A stretch of 64,000 bases of DNA from Verrucomicrobiaceae bacterium (GCA_027489965.1 JAIXZA010000144.1:1-64000), one strand, 5' to 3'. Shown: positions 34,749 through 44,445, numbered from the stretch's first letter. The notes: a model not told the origin generated them from the letters alone. Program-made: numbers and translations.

Positions 34749-36052
34749 AGCTGTCCACTGAGCACCATGGTGGCATCCGCAGGTGTGGTCGGAGGTGGGG
34801 CGTTGAAGTTGAGTTCGAGCTGGCGTGGGCCGGGCAGAAACTGCTGGCGGAGGTTGGTACTTTCGAGCTGGGCGATGTGCGGACGGTGATCGGCGGCGAT
34901 GATGAAGGGCATCACTTTTTTGAGGTTCACTCGCATGCGCTGGAGATCGGCAAGCGTGAGGCTGGCCCAGCGTCTTGCCGCAAGGATGCGTGCGACATTG
35001 ACGGTGCCAAGGCCGGGGATGCGCCAGAGCAGCTCTTGTGGGGCGCGGTTGATGTTCACGGGGAAGTCGGCGCGGTTTCGCAAGGCCCAGGCGAGCTTTG
35101 GATCGAGGTCGAGATCAAGGTTTGGATCTTCCTTGGGCAAGAGCTCACCGACGTCGAAGCCGTAGAAGCGCAGCAGCCAGTCGGCCTGATACAATCGATG
35201 CTCGCGCACGAGCGGCGGCGGCTTGATGGGCAGCAGCACACTGGGCTCCGGGATCGGGCTGAAACCACTGTAGTAAACACGCCGCAGACGGCAGTCGCGA
35301 TACAGCTCATCGGCGCGGTGCAGCACGAGTGCGTCGGTGCTGTCGTCCGCACCGACGATCATTTGTGTGCTCTGGCCAGTGGCAAAGGCGGGTGCTTTGG
35401 CTCGTGGGCGATTCACGATCTGACGCGCGGCCTTTTTGGCATTCACGTTCTCGTCGATACGCTGGCGAATGCCATGCATGGCCTGCATCGTGTTTGTGAG
35501 GTTTTTTTCCGGCGCGAGGCGGTCGAGGCTCTTCTGCGAGGGCAGCTCGATATTGATGCTGATGCGGTCGGCATAGCGTCCTGCTTTGTCGATGAGCGCT
35601 TGCGAGGCCTCGGGGATGGTTTTGAGATGAATGTAACCGCGGAAGTGGTGAACCTCGCGCAGTTGTCGCGCGACTTCGATGACCTGCTCCATGGTGAAGT
35701 CCGCGCTGCGCACGATGCCGCTGCTGAGGAAGAGGCCCTCGATGTAGTTGCGCTTGTAGAAGTCGAGCGTGAGCTGCACGACCTCTTCCGGTGTGAAACG
35801 CGCCCGCTGCACATTGCTGGAGCGGCGGTTGATGCAGTAATGGCAGTCGTAGAGGCAGGCGTTGGTTAAGAGCACCTTCAGGAGCGACACGCAGCGGCCG
35901 TCCGGGGTATAGCTGTGGCAGATGCCCATGCCGCCGGTGGAGCCAATGCCTTTGCCATCGCGCGAGTCCTTCCGCGCCGCGCCCGAGCTGGCGCAGGACG
36001 CGTCATACTTTGCCGCGTCGGCCAGGATTACGAGTTTGCGTGTAAGGTCCAT
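34745..36052 (-). CDS. Radical-SAM putative DNA repair/modification protein (TIGR03916 type)
   Basis: 435 residues. A radical SAM cluster motif CLYDCHYC lies near residue 68-75, after CHSYTPDGRCVSLLKVLLTN. Later come EGLFLSSGIVRS and the GYIHLKTIPE, SINIELPS strands of a partial TIM barrel. The C-terminal end has a helix-hairpin-helix, INRAPQELLWRIPGLGTVNV, a non-specific DNA-binding motif. Radical SAM plus HhH supports a role on DNA such as lesion reversal; no substrate has been shown. First gene of a coupled pair with TIGR03915. Confidence 0.9.
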   Translation of the reverse strand: MDLTRKLVILADAAKYDASCASSGAARKDSRDGKGIGSTGGMGICHSYTPDGRCVSLLKVLLTNACLYDCHYCINRRSSNVQRARFTPEEVVQLTLDFYKRNYIEGLFLSSGIVRSADFTMEQVIEVARQLREVHHFRGYIHLKTIPEASQALIDKAGRYADRISINIELPSQKSLDRLAPEKNLTNTMQAMHGIRQRIDENVNAKKAARQIVNRPRAKAPAFATGQSTQMIVGADDSTDALVLHRADELYRDCRLRRVYYSGFSPIPEPSVLLPIKPPPLVREHRLYQADWLLRFYGFDVGELLPKEDPNLDLDLDPKLAWALRNRADFPVNINRAPQELLWRIPGLGTVNVARILAARRWASLTLADLQRMRVNLKKVMPFIIAADHRPHIAQLESTNLRQQFLPGPRQLELNFNAPPPTTPADATMVLSGQL

Positions 36053-36187
36053 GAGTTCGAGTGAACAGTAGTTGAAATACGCCGTCCGTCATCAGCGGAG
36101 AACGAAAATTTTAAAAGACCGATGTTCGCAAAGTCCTTTGAGTGGTCAAAGGGAGCAAGGCATCCCTCTGGTTCGCGTATCTCTGTC

Positions 36188-37840
36188 ATGCGTTTTCTCC
36201 TGATCTTGTTGTGTCTCGTCATTCAGTCGTCACTGCTGGCCAAAGAACTTCCCAAGCTCGACTTTGGCAGCGTGCGTGAGGAGCACCTCATGATCCCCAT
36301 GCGTGATGGCAAGCGCCTCTCAGCCTATGTTTTCTTTCCACAGGGCAAAGGGAAGTGGCCGGCGATTTTCGAGCAGCGCTACGCGGATATTTCCAGCGCA
36401 GGGTCACGCAAAGCGGCGGCTAAATTTGCCGAGGGAGGCTTCGTCATCGCGCTGGTCAACTACCGCGGCACGCATTTGAGCGAGGGCGTGTATCGCGGCT
36501 ACCGAGGGCTGCAATGGGGTGAGCTTCGCGATGGTTACGACGTGTGCGAGTGGCTGGCCGCTCAGCCCTGGTGCACAGGCAAGATCGGCACGTATGGCGG
36601 TTCACAGGCTGGCTACGCGCAAAATTATCTCGCGGTGACCCAGCCACCCCACTTGGTCGCACAATACATGACCGACACCGGCTTGAGCCTGTATCACGAA
36701 GGCTATCGAATCGGTGGCGCGACGAAGCCGCAGCGCTTCCTCAAGGGCGGTGCCGTAGCGCGCGACATCAAGGATAACGAAGCCATGCTGCTGGAGTGGG
36801 ATCAGCATCCTGATTATGACGACTTCTGGAGAGACGAAGATGCCTCACTGCATTTCGACAAGATGAACTATCCCTGTTTCACCATAGGCAGCTGGTTTGA
36901 TTTCATGTGCCAGGGCAGTGTCGCCAGCTTCATCGGTCGCAACGAGAAGGGCAGCCCCAATTCACGCGGCCAGCAACAACTCATCATCGGCCCCTGGCTG
37001 CACGGCGGCTATCCGAAGTCGAATAAGATCGGCGAACTGGTGTTCCCAGAGAATGCCTTCTTCGATGTGTATCCGCACATGACAAAGTGGTTCAATCACT
37101 ACCTCAAAGGCGAGGACAACGGCATCGAGAAAGACAGGCCCGTGAAATACTACGTCATGGGTGCCTGCGGTGAAGTTGGGGCTCCTGGCAACATCTGGCG
37201 CGAGGCCAAAAACTTCCCGCCGGCGAGTCAGGCTGCGGACTGGTTCCTGCAACCCGATGGCAAGCTTGCCGCCAAAAAGCCAATCACATCCAGCGCCAGC
37301 ACTTCATATGCGAGTGATCCGACTCGTCCGATGATTCTGAACACCGTGGGTTTCCCCGGAGCCAGAGATGCACGCGCCTTTGAAGAGCAGGCCGAAGTCC
37401 GCACCTGGACTAGCGATGTGCTCACGGAGCCGCTGGAGGTCACTGGCCGAATCAAGGCAGAGGTCTTTGTTTCTTCCACAGCAAAGGACACTGATTTTGT
37501 TGTGCGCGTGACGGATGTGTATCCCGATGGCCGCTCGATCCTGCTGGTCGATTACCCACTGCGTGCGCGTTATCACGAAGGCTTCGATCATCAGAAGCTG
37601 CTTGTGCCTGGTCAGGTGACGAAGCTGGCCTGGGACATCGGCTGGGTGAGCATCATCTTCAACCAAGGGCACCAGGTGCGCGTCACCATTGCCAGCACGG
37701 GTGCTCCGTATTTTGAGCCGAACACACAGACTGGCGGCCCTATTACCCATTTCGTTACTGAGCCTGGCATTGCCGCAATCAACACCATCTGGCACGATGC
37801 CAAACACGCCTCGCGCGTGATCTTGCCGATCGTGAAATAA
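36188..37840 (+). CDS. CocE/NonD-type hydrolase, X-Pro dipeptidyl-peptidase (S15) family
   Basis: The start at 36188 gives 550 residues with a signal peptide (SSLLAKELP). It is a secreted alpha/beta hydrolase with the nucleophile in GTYGGSQAGY (near 137-146) and the S15 C-terminal beta domain from about 370, containing TDFVVRVTDVYPDGRS and HQVRVTI. Such enzymes cut acyl bonds, from X-Pro peptides to cocaine-like esters and beta-lactam side chains; the natural substrate is not evident. Its stop is adjacent to the stop of the convergent gene at 37841. Confidence 0.9.
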   Translation: MRFLLILLCLVIQSSLLAKELPKLDFGSVREEHLMIPMRDGKRLSAYVFFPQGKGKWPAIFEQRYADISSAGSRKAAAKFAEGGFVIALVNYRGTHLSEGVYRGYRGLQWGELRDGYDVCEWLAAQPWCTGKIGTYGGSQAGYAQNYLAVTQPPHLVAQYMTDTGLSLYHEGYRIGGATKPQRFLKGGAVARDIKDNEAMLLEWDQHPDYDDFWRDEDASLHFDKMNYPCFTIGSWFDFMCQGSVASFIGRNEKGSPNSRGQQQLIIGPWLHGGYPKSNKIGELVFPENAFFDVYPHMTKWFNHYLKGEDNGIEKDRPVKYYVMGACGEVGAPGNIWREAKNFPPASQAADWFLQPDGKLAAKKPITSSASTSYASDPTRPMILNTVGFPGARDARAFEEQAEVRTWTSDVLTEPLEVTGRIKAEVFVSSTAKDTDFVVRVTDVYPDGRSILLVDYPLRARYHEGFDHQKLLVPGQVTKLAWDIGWVSIIFNQGHQVRVTIASTGAPYFEPNTQTGGPITHFVTEPGIAAINTIWHDAKHASRVILPIVK

Positions 37841-38422
37841 TCAGGGCTTCGTGCTGCTGGTCAGTTGCTTTGGATCATACTTCGCGCCTTTGGACACCTG
37901 GATCAGCGTCATGCGCACCTTCGTGGGGAAAAAATTTTCGGGATCGGGGCGCTTGTGGGCATGAAGGTTTTTGTCGTCCTTGAGCACGAGGTGCATCTCT
38001 TTGATGCCTTGGTTCCAGAGGATGTCGTTGTTCTGCCAGAAGGTGGTCATCGAAAGGTCTTTTTCGATCACGCCAGTCTTTGAATAAGGACCTGTACCAA
38101 TGCAACCATAGCCGTGGTTTTGGCCTTTGTAGGGGATGTAACACACACTCCATGAGGTCGGCTGATCTCCCGCCGGTTTTTCGAGGACTTCGAGGCGCAG
38201 ATGCACGGTGCCGTTCCGGTAATCGACCGGCGAGGTCCAATCCTTCGGACGTTTTGGATTGAGGCGGTCATCTTTGAGGTAGTAGTGCGACTGACTGGGT
38301 TTGGAGTTCAGGGCGTCTTCCTGAGTGAAGGTAAAGGTGACATCAAAAAGCACGAACTGCTCCGCACGAGCCATGGAGGTTAGAAAGACAAAAGCGAGAA
38401 GGACGATCAGGCGGTGAGACAT
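37841..38422 (-). CDS. Secreted protein of unknown function
   Basis: 193 residues with a signal peptide (SMARAEQ). The mature domain is rich in aromatic and charged residues: FVLFDVTFTFTQEDALNSKPSQSHYY, then RPKDWTSPVDYRNGTVHLRLEV and YIPYKGQNHGYGCIG, and ends with FFPTKVRMTLIQVSKG. The strands and sugar-binding-type aromatic residues suggest a lectin-like or carbohydrate-processing beta sandwich. It follows the esterase-sialidase gene on the same strand by about 90 bases and is perhaps part of the same glycan-degradation set. I recognise no family. Confidence 0.7.
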   Translation of the reverse strand: MSHRLIVLLAFVFLTSMARAEQFVLFDVTFTFTQEDALNSKPSQSHYYLKDDRLNPKRPKDWTSPVDYRNGTVHLRLEVLEKPAGDQPTSWSVCYIPYKGQNHGYGCIGTGPYSKTGVIEKDLSMTTFWQNNDILWNQGIKEMHLVLKDDKNLHAHKRPDPENFFPTKVRMTLIQVSKGAKYDPKQLTSSTKP

Positions 38423-38510
38423 GGTATAGTGAGAAGATGGCCTTCATTGAACAGCTTTTCACAGATTCAAACAAGCCAAGAAATTGGCCGATCGAGCTCA
38501 CTTAGCTCCA

Positions 38511-40361
38511 TCAGTTTTTCCAGAGAATACGGGCAGCGAAAACAGAGTTGTCCGCACCAAAAGCATTGTCTGGAGGGATCACGATGTTCGGTGACCAAGT
38601 CTGCATCCACTCGGCGACGGTGACCCAGGTCTCTTTCTCACTTACCTCTGTGATGGCGAAGTTGCCGAGTCGTGCCCCGCGCTCGGGTACGAGGATGCTT
38701 TCAGTATCGCGTTTCACTGCGAGCGTTTTTTGATCCACCTCAGCCATGAAGAGGGGGGCTCGGTGACGCGCGACGTGGTCGTTGTGCGCGCCTTTGCGAT
38801 TATAGACGAGGTAAAGACGGTCGCGATGGGTGACCCAGTGCTGCTGAGTATTGTAATTCCCGAGATCGCTGCCGTCGTCGAACTTCCAGGGGCGAATTGG
38901 GGCGAAGTGCAGGCCATCGCTGCTGGTGGCCATGTAGCCTGCGGTGTCGTTTCTTAATGTGAGGTAAAATTGACTGCCGCAGCGTGTCAGCGAGGGTTCA
39001 TACAAGCCGCGCCCGCTTTCCAGCGTCAGCTCGGTGCCATGTTCGAGGTATGTTAAGGTGGTGCCGTCAAAGGAACAGCGCAGCACAGTGGTGTGATAGT
39101 ATTTGTCCTTCTCTGACTTGAAGTAAATGGGCAGCAGGATATCGCCGTTCTCGAGATCGAAACGCTGTACACAGCCTGCACCTGAGTTGAAGAATTTAGC
39201 TTCTTTCGGCATCGCCAACGTCGTCCAAGCAGTCCAATTCCGTGTCTTGTCATCATAGACCGCGTAGCTTGCCTCGCGCTGACGATTTTGTACGACCTTA
39301 TCTCCGCGATACCTGACGGTGTGGCCAATGCCGAGAAGCTTGCCTGACTTTGCATGAAACTTTGGGGTGAAGTCGCAGGCGGCAACAACGATGTCATCGC
39401 CTTCGTTTCTCCTTCCGAGCGTGTCCGCGTGCTCTTTGATCGGGCTCCACGTCTCGCCCAGATCATCTGTGCGAACATCATTGAGCGCATAAAAAATGTC
39501 GCTGCCTGTGAGGAGCAGTTTTTGCATCGTGAGCACGACACTTGGCATTGGGCCAGGGATCGCGCCTGCTCGCGGATGTACCCAGCAGGTCTTGCCGTCG
39601 TAGCCTTTTGTCAGGGTGGTTAGCTTGACCTGATAAGGCAGGTTCGCTGGTGGTGGCTGCACGAGTTGCAGGTGCGGGCGTAGTTCTGGCACCTCGCGTT
39701 GCAAGCCCTCGGCGACGAGTCGCGCCATCATGCGTGCGCCTTCACGGGAGAAGTGTGATTTGTCCTGCACTCCCGGGCCGTAAAGCTGGCAAAATGTTTC
39801 CCCCATCTGCTGGAACAGGGCAAAGCTGGCCCGATGCAAGTCGATGACCGGCACCTGCATTTCTCTGCCAACTGCTTGTGCCGCCTGCACATAAGGCGTG
39901 AGGATCGTCGTCATCTTACCATCCACATAGACACGTCGCGCCACGGAGGTGACGAGCACTGGCTTTCCTCCACTCTCGCGCACCTCACGGATAAAGGCTT
40001 TCAAATTGTCGCGGTAAGTTGTGGCTGGATCCGTGTAACGCTTGGGGTCTGCCGTCTTTTGATCATTGTGCCCAAACTGAATCAGCACCCACTGCCCCTT
40101 TTCTTTGAGCGCACGATCCCACAATCCTAGTTCACGAAAGCTCTTCGTGCTTGTTCCTGATCGCGCGTGATTCACCACGGTCGTCTTTGGCAAAAATTCG
40201 CCCAACATCTGCCCCCAACCCGCGAGATCTGGCCTTTCTTTGGGTGGACTTGCAACCGTTGCCACCGTCGAATCGCCTGCGAGAACGATTTTGAGAGGAG
40301 CTTCTGCGTAACATGGGATCACGCAGAAGAGAAAACCGAGAGCCGAGAAGATGGGATGCAT
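38511..40361 (-). CDS. SGNH esterase fused to a sialidase-like beta-propeller
   Basis: 616 residues with a signal peptide to CYAEA. Residues 22-225 are an SGNH/GDSL hydrolase of the rhamnogalacturonan acetylesterase type: GDST with nucleophile S31, NHARSGTST, QFGHND and the catalytic pair in DKSHFS. The rest is a sialidase/BNR-like propeller with YEPSLTRCGSQFYLTLR and NYNTQQHWVTHRDRLYLVYNR. The combination suggests removal of acetyl groups from a pectic or mucin-like glycan and recognition or hydrolysis of another sugar. Lies between the beta-helix protein and the small secreted protein in one direction. Confidence 0.86.
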   Translation of the reverse strand: MHPIFSALGFLFCVIPCYAEAPLKIVLAGDSTVATVASPPKERPDLAGWGQMLGEFLPKTTVVNHARSGTSTKSFRELGLWDRALKEKGQWVLIQFGHNDQKTADPKRYTDPATTYRDNLKAFIREVRESGGKPVLVTSVARRVYVDGKMTTILTPYVQAAQAVGREMQVPVIDLHRASFALFQQMGETFCQLYGPGVQDKSHFSREGARMMARLVAEGLQREVPELRPHLQLVQPPPANLPYQVKLTTLTKGYDGKTCWVHPRAGAIPGPMPSVVLTMQKLLLTGSDIFYALNDVRTDDLGETWSPIKEHADTLGRRNEGDDIVVAACDFTPKFHAKSGKLLGIGHTVRYRGDKVVQNRQREASYAVYDDKTRNWTAWTTLAMPKEAKFFNSGAGCVQRFDLENGDILLPIYFKSEKDKYYHTTVLRCSFDGTTLTYLEHGTELTLESGRGLYEPSLTRCGSQFYLTLRNDTAGYMATSSDGLHFAPIRPWKFDDGSDLGNYNTQQHWVTHRDRLYLVYNRKGAHNDHVARHRAPLFMAEVDQKTLAVKRDTESILVPERGARLGNFAITEVSEKETWVTVAEWMQTWSPNIVIPPDNAFGADNSVFAARILWKN

Positions 40362-40477
40362 TCATCATCAAACGTTGATCATGGAATGTTCAATTCATGG
40401 ACTCCCTATTTGCTTTGGATAATTTCACATCCTGTAAAATGATGCCCAGAAAGAGGACCCGCAGTGCGTAGCAGTCA

Positions 40478-42109
40478 CTACCTTCTGCCATGATTAAAAT
40501 CGACGGGCTTTGAGACTGACTTTGCGCCGACGTTGTCTGCAATGGAACCGCCGACACAGGTGGGATCAACAACCAGCACCACGGGATTGCCAACACGCGT
40601 ACCACCTCTCTGGAATGTATTTCCGCTGCACACAATGTTGTGCCCATTAGGTGCAAACGTTACGGCTTCATCCGGGCAGTGGTCACCGAGCTGGAAGATG
40701 TTGTCCTTCACGATGATGGGGCCGTAGGTGGCGTTGGGTTCGTAGAGGGTGAAGTAAAGCTCGGGAAACTGGCCAGACTTGGCGGTTTGAAAAGCGATGC
40801 GACCACGGCGCAGATCAGGTTCATTCTTGGTGGTGTTATTGATGAAGATGTTGCCGGTCATGATGAAATTGACGGGCTGATTAATCCAAGCGCCTCGTCC
40901 GCCATTACGGAAGGTGTTGCCAGTCATGGTGACGTGCGTGCAGCTCTTCTCGACGCTGATGACGCGGCTGCCGTTGGTGCCATCGACGAGGTTGCCGGTG
41001 ATGCTGGCATTCTGACAGAACTCAGCCAAAAAGAACGCGCCCATGCGACTGCCGAGAATGTGATTATTCGCGAAGACGATGTTTTGGCAGCGCTGAATGT
41101 GCATGGTATCTCCGATGGCACTGAGCTGGCAACCGGTGACGCGCAGGTCGCGAGCACCGGTGATGTCGAAGGCGCCTTTGCCTGGTCCGCTGCCGGTCGG
41201 GGCATACGCGGCGAGGTAGTGAGCCTGAACGTTAAAGGCTAATGTGCCGCTTCCATCGTCCTCGAAGTGAATTGGAGCGCCGCCAAGGTTTTTAGCTATT
41301 TTGATGTGGGTGGGCGTGGATTCGATGACGAAGTATTGCAGGCCACGCACAAGGTTCTTGGGCAGGTTTTCACCCATGAAGGTTAAAGCCTGACTGGGTT
41401 CTTCACTAGCGCTCAGAGAGATCGGTTTGACCGAGTTATCTAATTTAACGAGTTCACCGCTGAAGGTTGCCTCACGCATCAGGTCGGTGCGGAAGTATTT
41501 CTTCGCCCTCTCGACCTCCCAGGGTTCATAGGCCTCAGGGAAAGTCATGATTTGCCAAAGGTAGCCGTAATCCCACATGAACTTGCCGCTGCGCAGAAGC
41601 GTGCAGCTTTCCACGGCCACACGCTCCGCATATGCGGTGACTTCACTTTCGTTTTTGGATAAGCCATGGACGCCGATCACCGCGGCTGCCATGTCATGGG
41701 ACTTCACCTCGCGAAACAAGAGGTCGTGTGTGCCGCCTGCCAGGGTGGTGGTAATCTCGATGCCTTTCGTGTTTACGTTTGGCTCCCAGGTGTTGTCTTT
41801 CTTTGCTGGATCAAAGACATGCCCGATGAACTCGCCGCCATGCCAGGCAAAGTGGGCGATGTTTTGTCCCGCAAAAATCACCAAGCGTGCTTTGTCCGGT
41901 AGCATTTCCGGCAGGATAAAACGTGCGCCATGCGCCATGACGGTCGTGTTCGAGCGCAGCGGGATTGGCTGCGTGCCATCGAGATGGTAGTCGCCCGCAG
42001 GTATTGTCACGGTGCCGTCTTTGGCAAAGAGCGCGGCGAGTTTGGCCGTGTCGTCGCCACGAGCCAAAGTGATCAAGGTGAAAAACAAAAGCGGGACCCA
42101 TTTTATCAT
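40478..42109 (-). CDS. Secreted right-handed parallel beta-helix protein (pectate-lyase-like)
   Basis: 543 residues with a signal peptide. An N-terminal segment GTVTIPAGDYHLDGTQPIPLRSN resembles the cap of pectate-lyase-3/polygalacturonase folds. From about 310 to 540 the characteristic coils follow: VTGCQLSAIGDTMHIQRCQNI, NNHILGSRMGAFF, SITGNLVDGTNGS, VTMTGNTFRNGG, FIMTGNIFINNTTKN and NIFQLGDH. No clear catalytic Asp or Arg triad. Probably binds or cleaves pectin or a related sugar outside the cell. First gene of the three-gene minus-strand set 42109-37841. Confidence 0.88.
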   Translation of the reverse strand: MIKWVPLLFFTLITLARGDDTAKLAALFAKDGTVTIPAGDYHLDGTQPIPLRSNTTVMAHGARFILPEMLPDKARLVIFAGQNIAHFAWHGGEFIGHVFDPAKKDNTWEPNVNTKGIEITTTLAGGTHDLLFREVKSHDMAAAVIGVHGLSKNESEVTAYAERVAVESCTLLRSGKFMWDYGYLWQIMTFPEAYEPWEVERAKKYFRTDLMREATFSGELVKLDNSVKPISLSASEEPSQALTFMGENLPKNLVRGLQYFVIESTPTHIKIAKNLGGAPIHFEDDGSGTLAFNVQAHYLAAYAPTGSGPGKGAFDITGARDLRVTGCQLSAIGDTMHIQRCQNIVFANNHILGSRMGAFFLAEFCQNASITGNLVDGTNGSRVISVEKSCTHVTMTGNTFRNGGRGAWINQPVNFIMTGNIFINNTTKNEPDLRRGRIAFQTAKSGQFPELYFTLYEPNATYGPIIVKDNIFQLGDHCPDEAVTFAPNGHNIVCSGNTFQRGGTRVGNPVVLVVDPTCVGGSIADNVGAKSVSKPVDFNHGRR

Positions 42110-42251
42110 GATTGGATCTTAACGTCATGAAGCGAGCCGTTTCCACGACAAACACTGTGCGAAATACGGCTATCCCAATGGGCCAATACCAATGGCCATT
42201 CCGAAGGAACAGACGATTGCGCGCAAGATGAATTTGGCATAGGATCTGGGT

Positions 42252-42443
42252 ATGAATCAGGCGATTGATCCGAAGCTTCTAAATGATCCTGCCTTTCAGC
42301 GGGTGCTCAACGATGCCTTGGCGATTCAGGATAGATTTGTAGCAGAGCCTATCTATGCCAAGACGGGTAAGGGTTTTTTGAGGAGTGCAGGTGTGACAGA
42401 GCTTAAAGAGATAAAGAAAGCCCTGACTAACAAAACCAAATAG
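42252..42443 (+). CDS. Short hypothetical protein
   Basis: 63 residues, alpha-helical with charged ends (AFQRVLNDALAIQDRFVAEP, then SAGVTELKEIKKAL). No signal peptide or known motif. It is followed after seven bases by the gene at 42451 in the same direction, and their close spacing is the main reason to accept it. Confidence 0.45.
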   Translation: MNQAIDPKLLNDPAFQRVLNDALAIQDRFVAEPIYAKTGKGFLRSAGVTELKEIKKALTNKTK

Positions 42444-42450
42444 TAATGCG

Positions 42451-42831
42451 ATGAAGCGTTCTTGGCTGATGAGTTACTCCTGGCCGTTTGTGACTGCTCA
42501 AAATGCTCTGCTTTGTGCGGCTAAGAATGCATTACACAAACCCACCTCAGACGGCCATGATTCGACCAAGAAATTATGGGAGTCTATTTATCAGCAAGAA
42601 ATGCGTTTGGATGAGGCCGTTGATCTTGCACGCCGTTGTCATCGAATGGCTCCATTTTGCTTTTACAATGGTAATACCTTTGCGGCGATTATTCGTGATG
42701 TTGTTAATCAGCTCAATCTAGCCCCTGATCGCGCTTACATCGTCCGCAGTCTAGCAGGCCATATTGTAGCAGGCGTGGCTATGGACGAGGAGGTGAAGGC
42801 TTTTCGAGAATTTTGCGATGGTATGGTGTGA
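42451..42831 (+). CDS. Hypothetical protein, paired with the short upstream gene
   Basis: 126 residues, helical, with CHRMAPFCFYNG and a basic YIVRSLAGHIVAGVAMDEE stretch. I do not recognise a family. Seven bases separate it from the 63-residue gene. The two-gene format recalls small toxin-antitoxin or effector pairs, but nothing in the sequences shows such activity. Confidence 0.45.
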   Translation: MKRSWLMSYSWPFVTAQNALLCAAKNALHKPTSDGHDSTKKLWESIYQQEMRLDEAVDLARRCHRMAPFCFYNGNTFAAIIRDVVNQLNLAPDRAYIVRSLAGHIVAGVAMDEEVKAFREFCDGMV

Positions 42832-42843
42832 AAATAGGGTGAC

Positions 42844-44445
42844 TCAGCTTAGCTTGACCTCTCCGCAAAGGCTGACCTGCAGGCCGAGTTCGGCCATGGC
42901 GGCGGCTTTGATGCGGGCGGCGCGGTTGGCTTGTTTTGCATTGGGGCAATAGACGACTTGGATGTGATTCGACTGGTGGCGGGTCATCATTTGATCCCTT
43001 GAGACGCCTTTCATCACGGCATGCATGATGGGCCATTGAGGAGTGGTTTCTTGCCAGCGGCGCTGGGTCTCTGCCTCAGGTAACTTGACCACTTCAGCGA
43101 CGCCGATGTCGGCATGAAGAGCGCCACCTTTGACGAAGATGCGGCTCCAGACGATATGGCCAGGTTTACTGATGCCTTTTAAGGTGCCGCCGCCGAGGCG
43201 GAAGTACATGGCAGGTTGCCGCTCGCTGCTGGCTCCTTTCCAGCCACCTCGAAAGTGCGCTGGAGGAGCCGCACCACTGATGAGGAGAACCCACACAAAG
43301 TCGCCTTCAAAGTCGGCTCCCCAGCGTAAATCGTGCAGCGTGTTTTCTGGGGCGAAACCAAGCTCGCGCCAGAGTCGGTAGGTGAGCAATCCATCCAAGC
43401 CAGCGCATTCATCGACTTCATTGAAATGGGGTAGAGCCTCGCCTTCAAAAAGGATGCGTTTGCCATCAGCGCTGAGCACGGGTGGACGATCAGCATTATT
43501 GAGCATGCCTTCGACGAGGTCACTGGCTGGCGTCAGATCCTTAAGCCCTTGTTGATACTGAATGCCGATGGCTTCACAGCCAAACTCGTCTGCTAGGCGC
43601 AGGGCAGCGATGTACATTTTGCATTGGAGAAGCACTTGAGATTCGGTGAGGTCATGGACTTCCTCCGTTCCAAGCCGCAGTTGAAGGCCTTTGCGTCTCA
43701 GCCAAGCAAGCACGTCTTGTGCATCGGTATCGCTCACGAGCTGCATCGCGGCATAGAGACTGGACTGACTGAGACGTTCTTTGAAACAACCCGTCTGATG
43801 CAGGAGCTCGTCTGGGATGATGGCGTTGTACATGCCCATGCAGCCTTCATCAAAGACTCCGAGGATGGCTTTATGCTGACGGAATCGGCGCCCGAAGTCG
43901 CTTCCAAGCCGCTGGTCCTCTGCGGGTAGTTTGAGCCGAGTTAGATCGCGCACATGCGACTGATCATGGCAGATGTTTTGAGTCGTCAGCCACTCATGCA
44001 GACCTTGTTTAAAAAAGAGATCGGTGAAGGTCTCACTCCAGAGTGTGGAGTAGCGCACGCCAGCTTTGGTGAGGGAGGCATTCAGGTTCAAAAGGCCAAC
44101 AAGACCTGGCCACTGACCGCTCCAATTGGCGATTGTCAGAATAGGACCGCGATGCGTGCTGAGTCCGGCCAAAAGATGATGGGAATACTGCCACACGGCC
44201 TCTGCGACGATGAGTGGTGTATCGGGATCAATGCCGCGAAAGACGTCGATCCCTTCACGCTGACTGGCGATGAAACCGTGTTTCTTTCTGGCATTGTAGG
44301 CATGCGCACGCTTGATAGTCCAGCCTTCCGCTTTCACTGCTTTAGCGAGAGCTTCCTCCATGGCCTTTTGGGCTGGCCAACAGGTTTGATTGGCCGCAAG
44401 ACGTAGATCACCACTAGCGACGAGTTGGATGGTTTTGGTGGGCAT
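42844..44445 (-). CDS. L-fucose/L-arabinose isomerase-like protein
   Basis: 533 residues of the fucose-isomerase fold: N-terminal VVAEAVWQYSHHLLAG and GPILTIANWSGQWPGLVG, then LGVFDEGCMGMYNAIIPDELLH. The metal-binding region follows, and the C-terminal end has HQSNHIQVVYCPNA. Sugar isomerases of this group convert an aldose to a ketose in the cytoplasm. There is no adjacent fuculokinase or transporter, so which sugar is used is not clear. Divergent from the regulator gene at 44577. Confidence 0.82.
   Translation of the reverse strand: MPTKTIQLVASGDLRLAANQTCWPAQKAMEEALAKAVKAEGWTIKRAHAYNARKKHGFIASQREGIDVFRGIDPDTPLIVAEAVWQYSHHLLAGLSTHRGPILTIANWSGQWPGLVGLLNLNASLTKAGVRYSTLWSETFTDLFFKQGLHEWLTTQNICHDQSHVRDLTRLKLPAEDQRLGSDFGRRFRQHKAILGVFDEGCMGMYNAIIPDELLHQTGCFKERLSQSSLYAAMQLVSDTDAQDVLAWLRRKGLQLRLGTEEVHDLTESQVLLQCKMYIAALRLADEFGCEAIGIQYQQGLKDLTPASDLVEGMLNNADRPPVLSADGKRILFEGEALPHFNEVDECAGLDGLLTYRLWRELGFAPENTLHDLRWGADFEGDFVWVLLISGAAPPAHFRGGWKGASSERQPAMYFRLGGGTLKGISKPGHIVWSRIFVKGGALHADIGVAEVVKLPEAETQRRWQETTPQWPIMHAVMKGVSRDQMMTRHQSNHIQVVYCPNAKQANRAARIKAAAMAELGLQVSLCGEVKLS

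Noticed and set aside
34877..35869. A 330-codon frame opposite the radical-SAM gene
   Set aside because: Antisense shadow of a family with clear motifs.
42252..42831. Toxin-antitoxin pair
   Set aside because: Only size and spacing suggest it; neither protein shows a toxin or DNA-binding motif.
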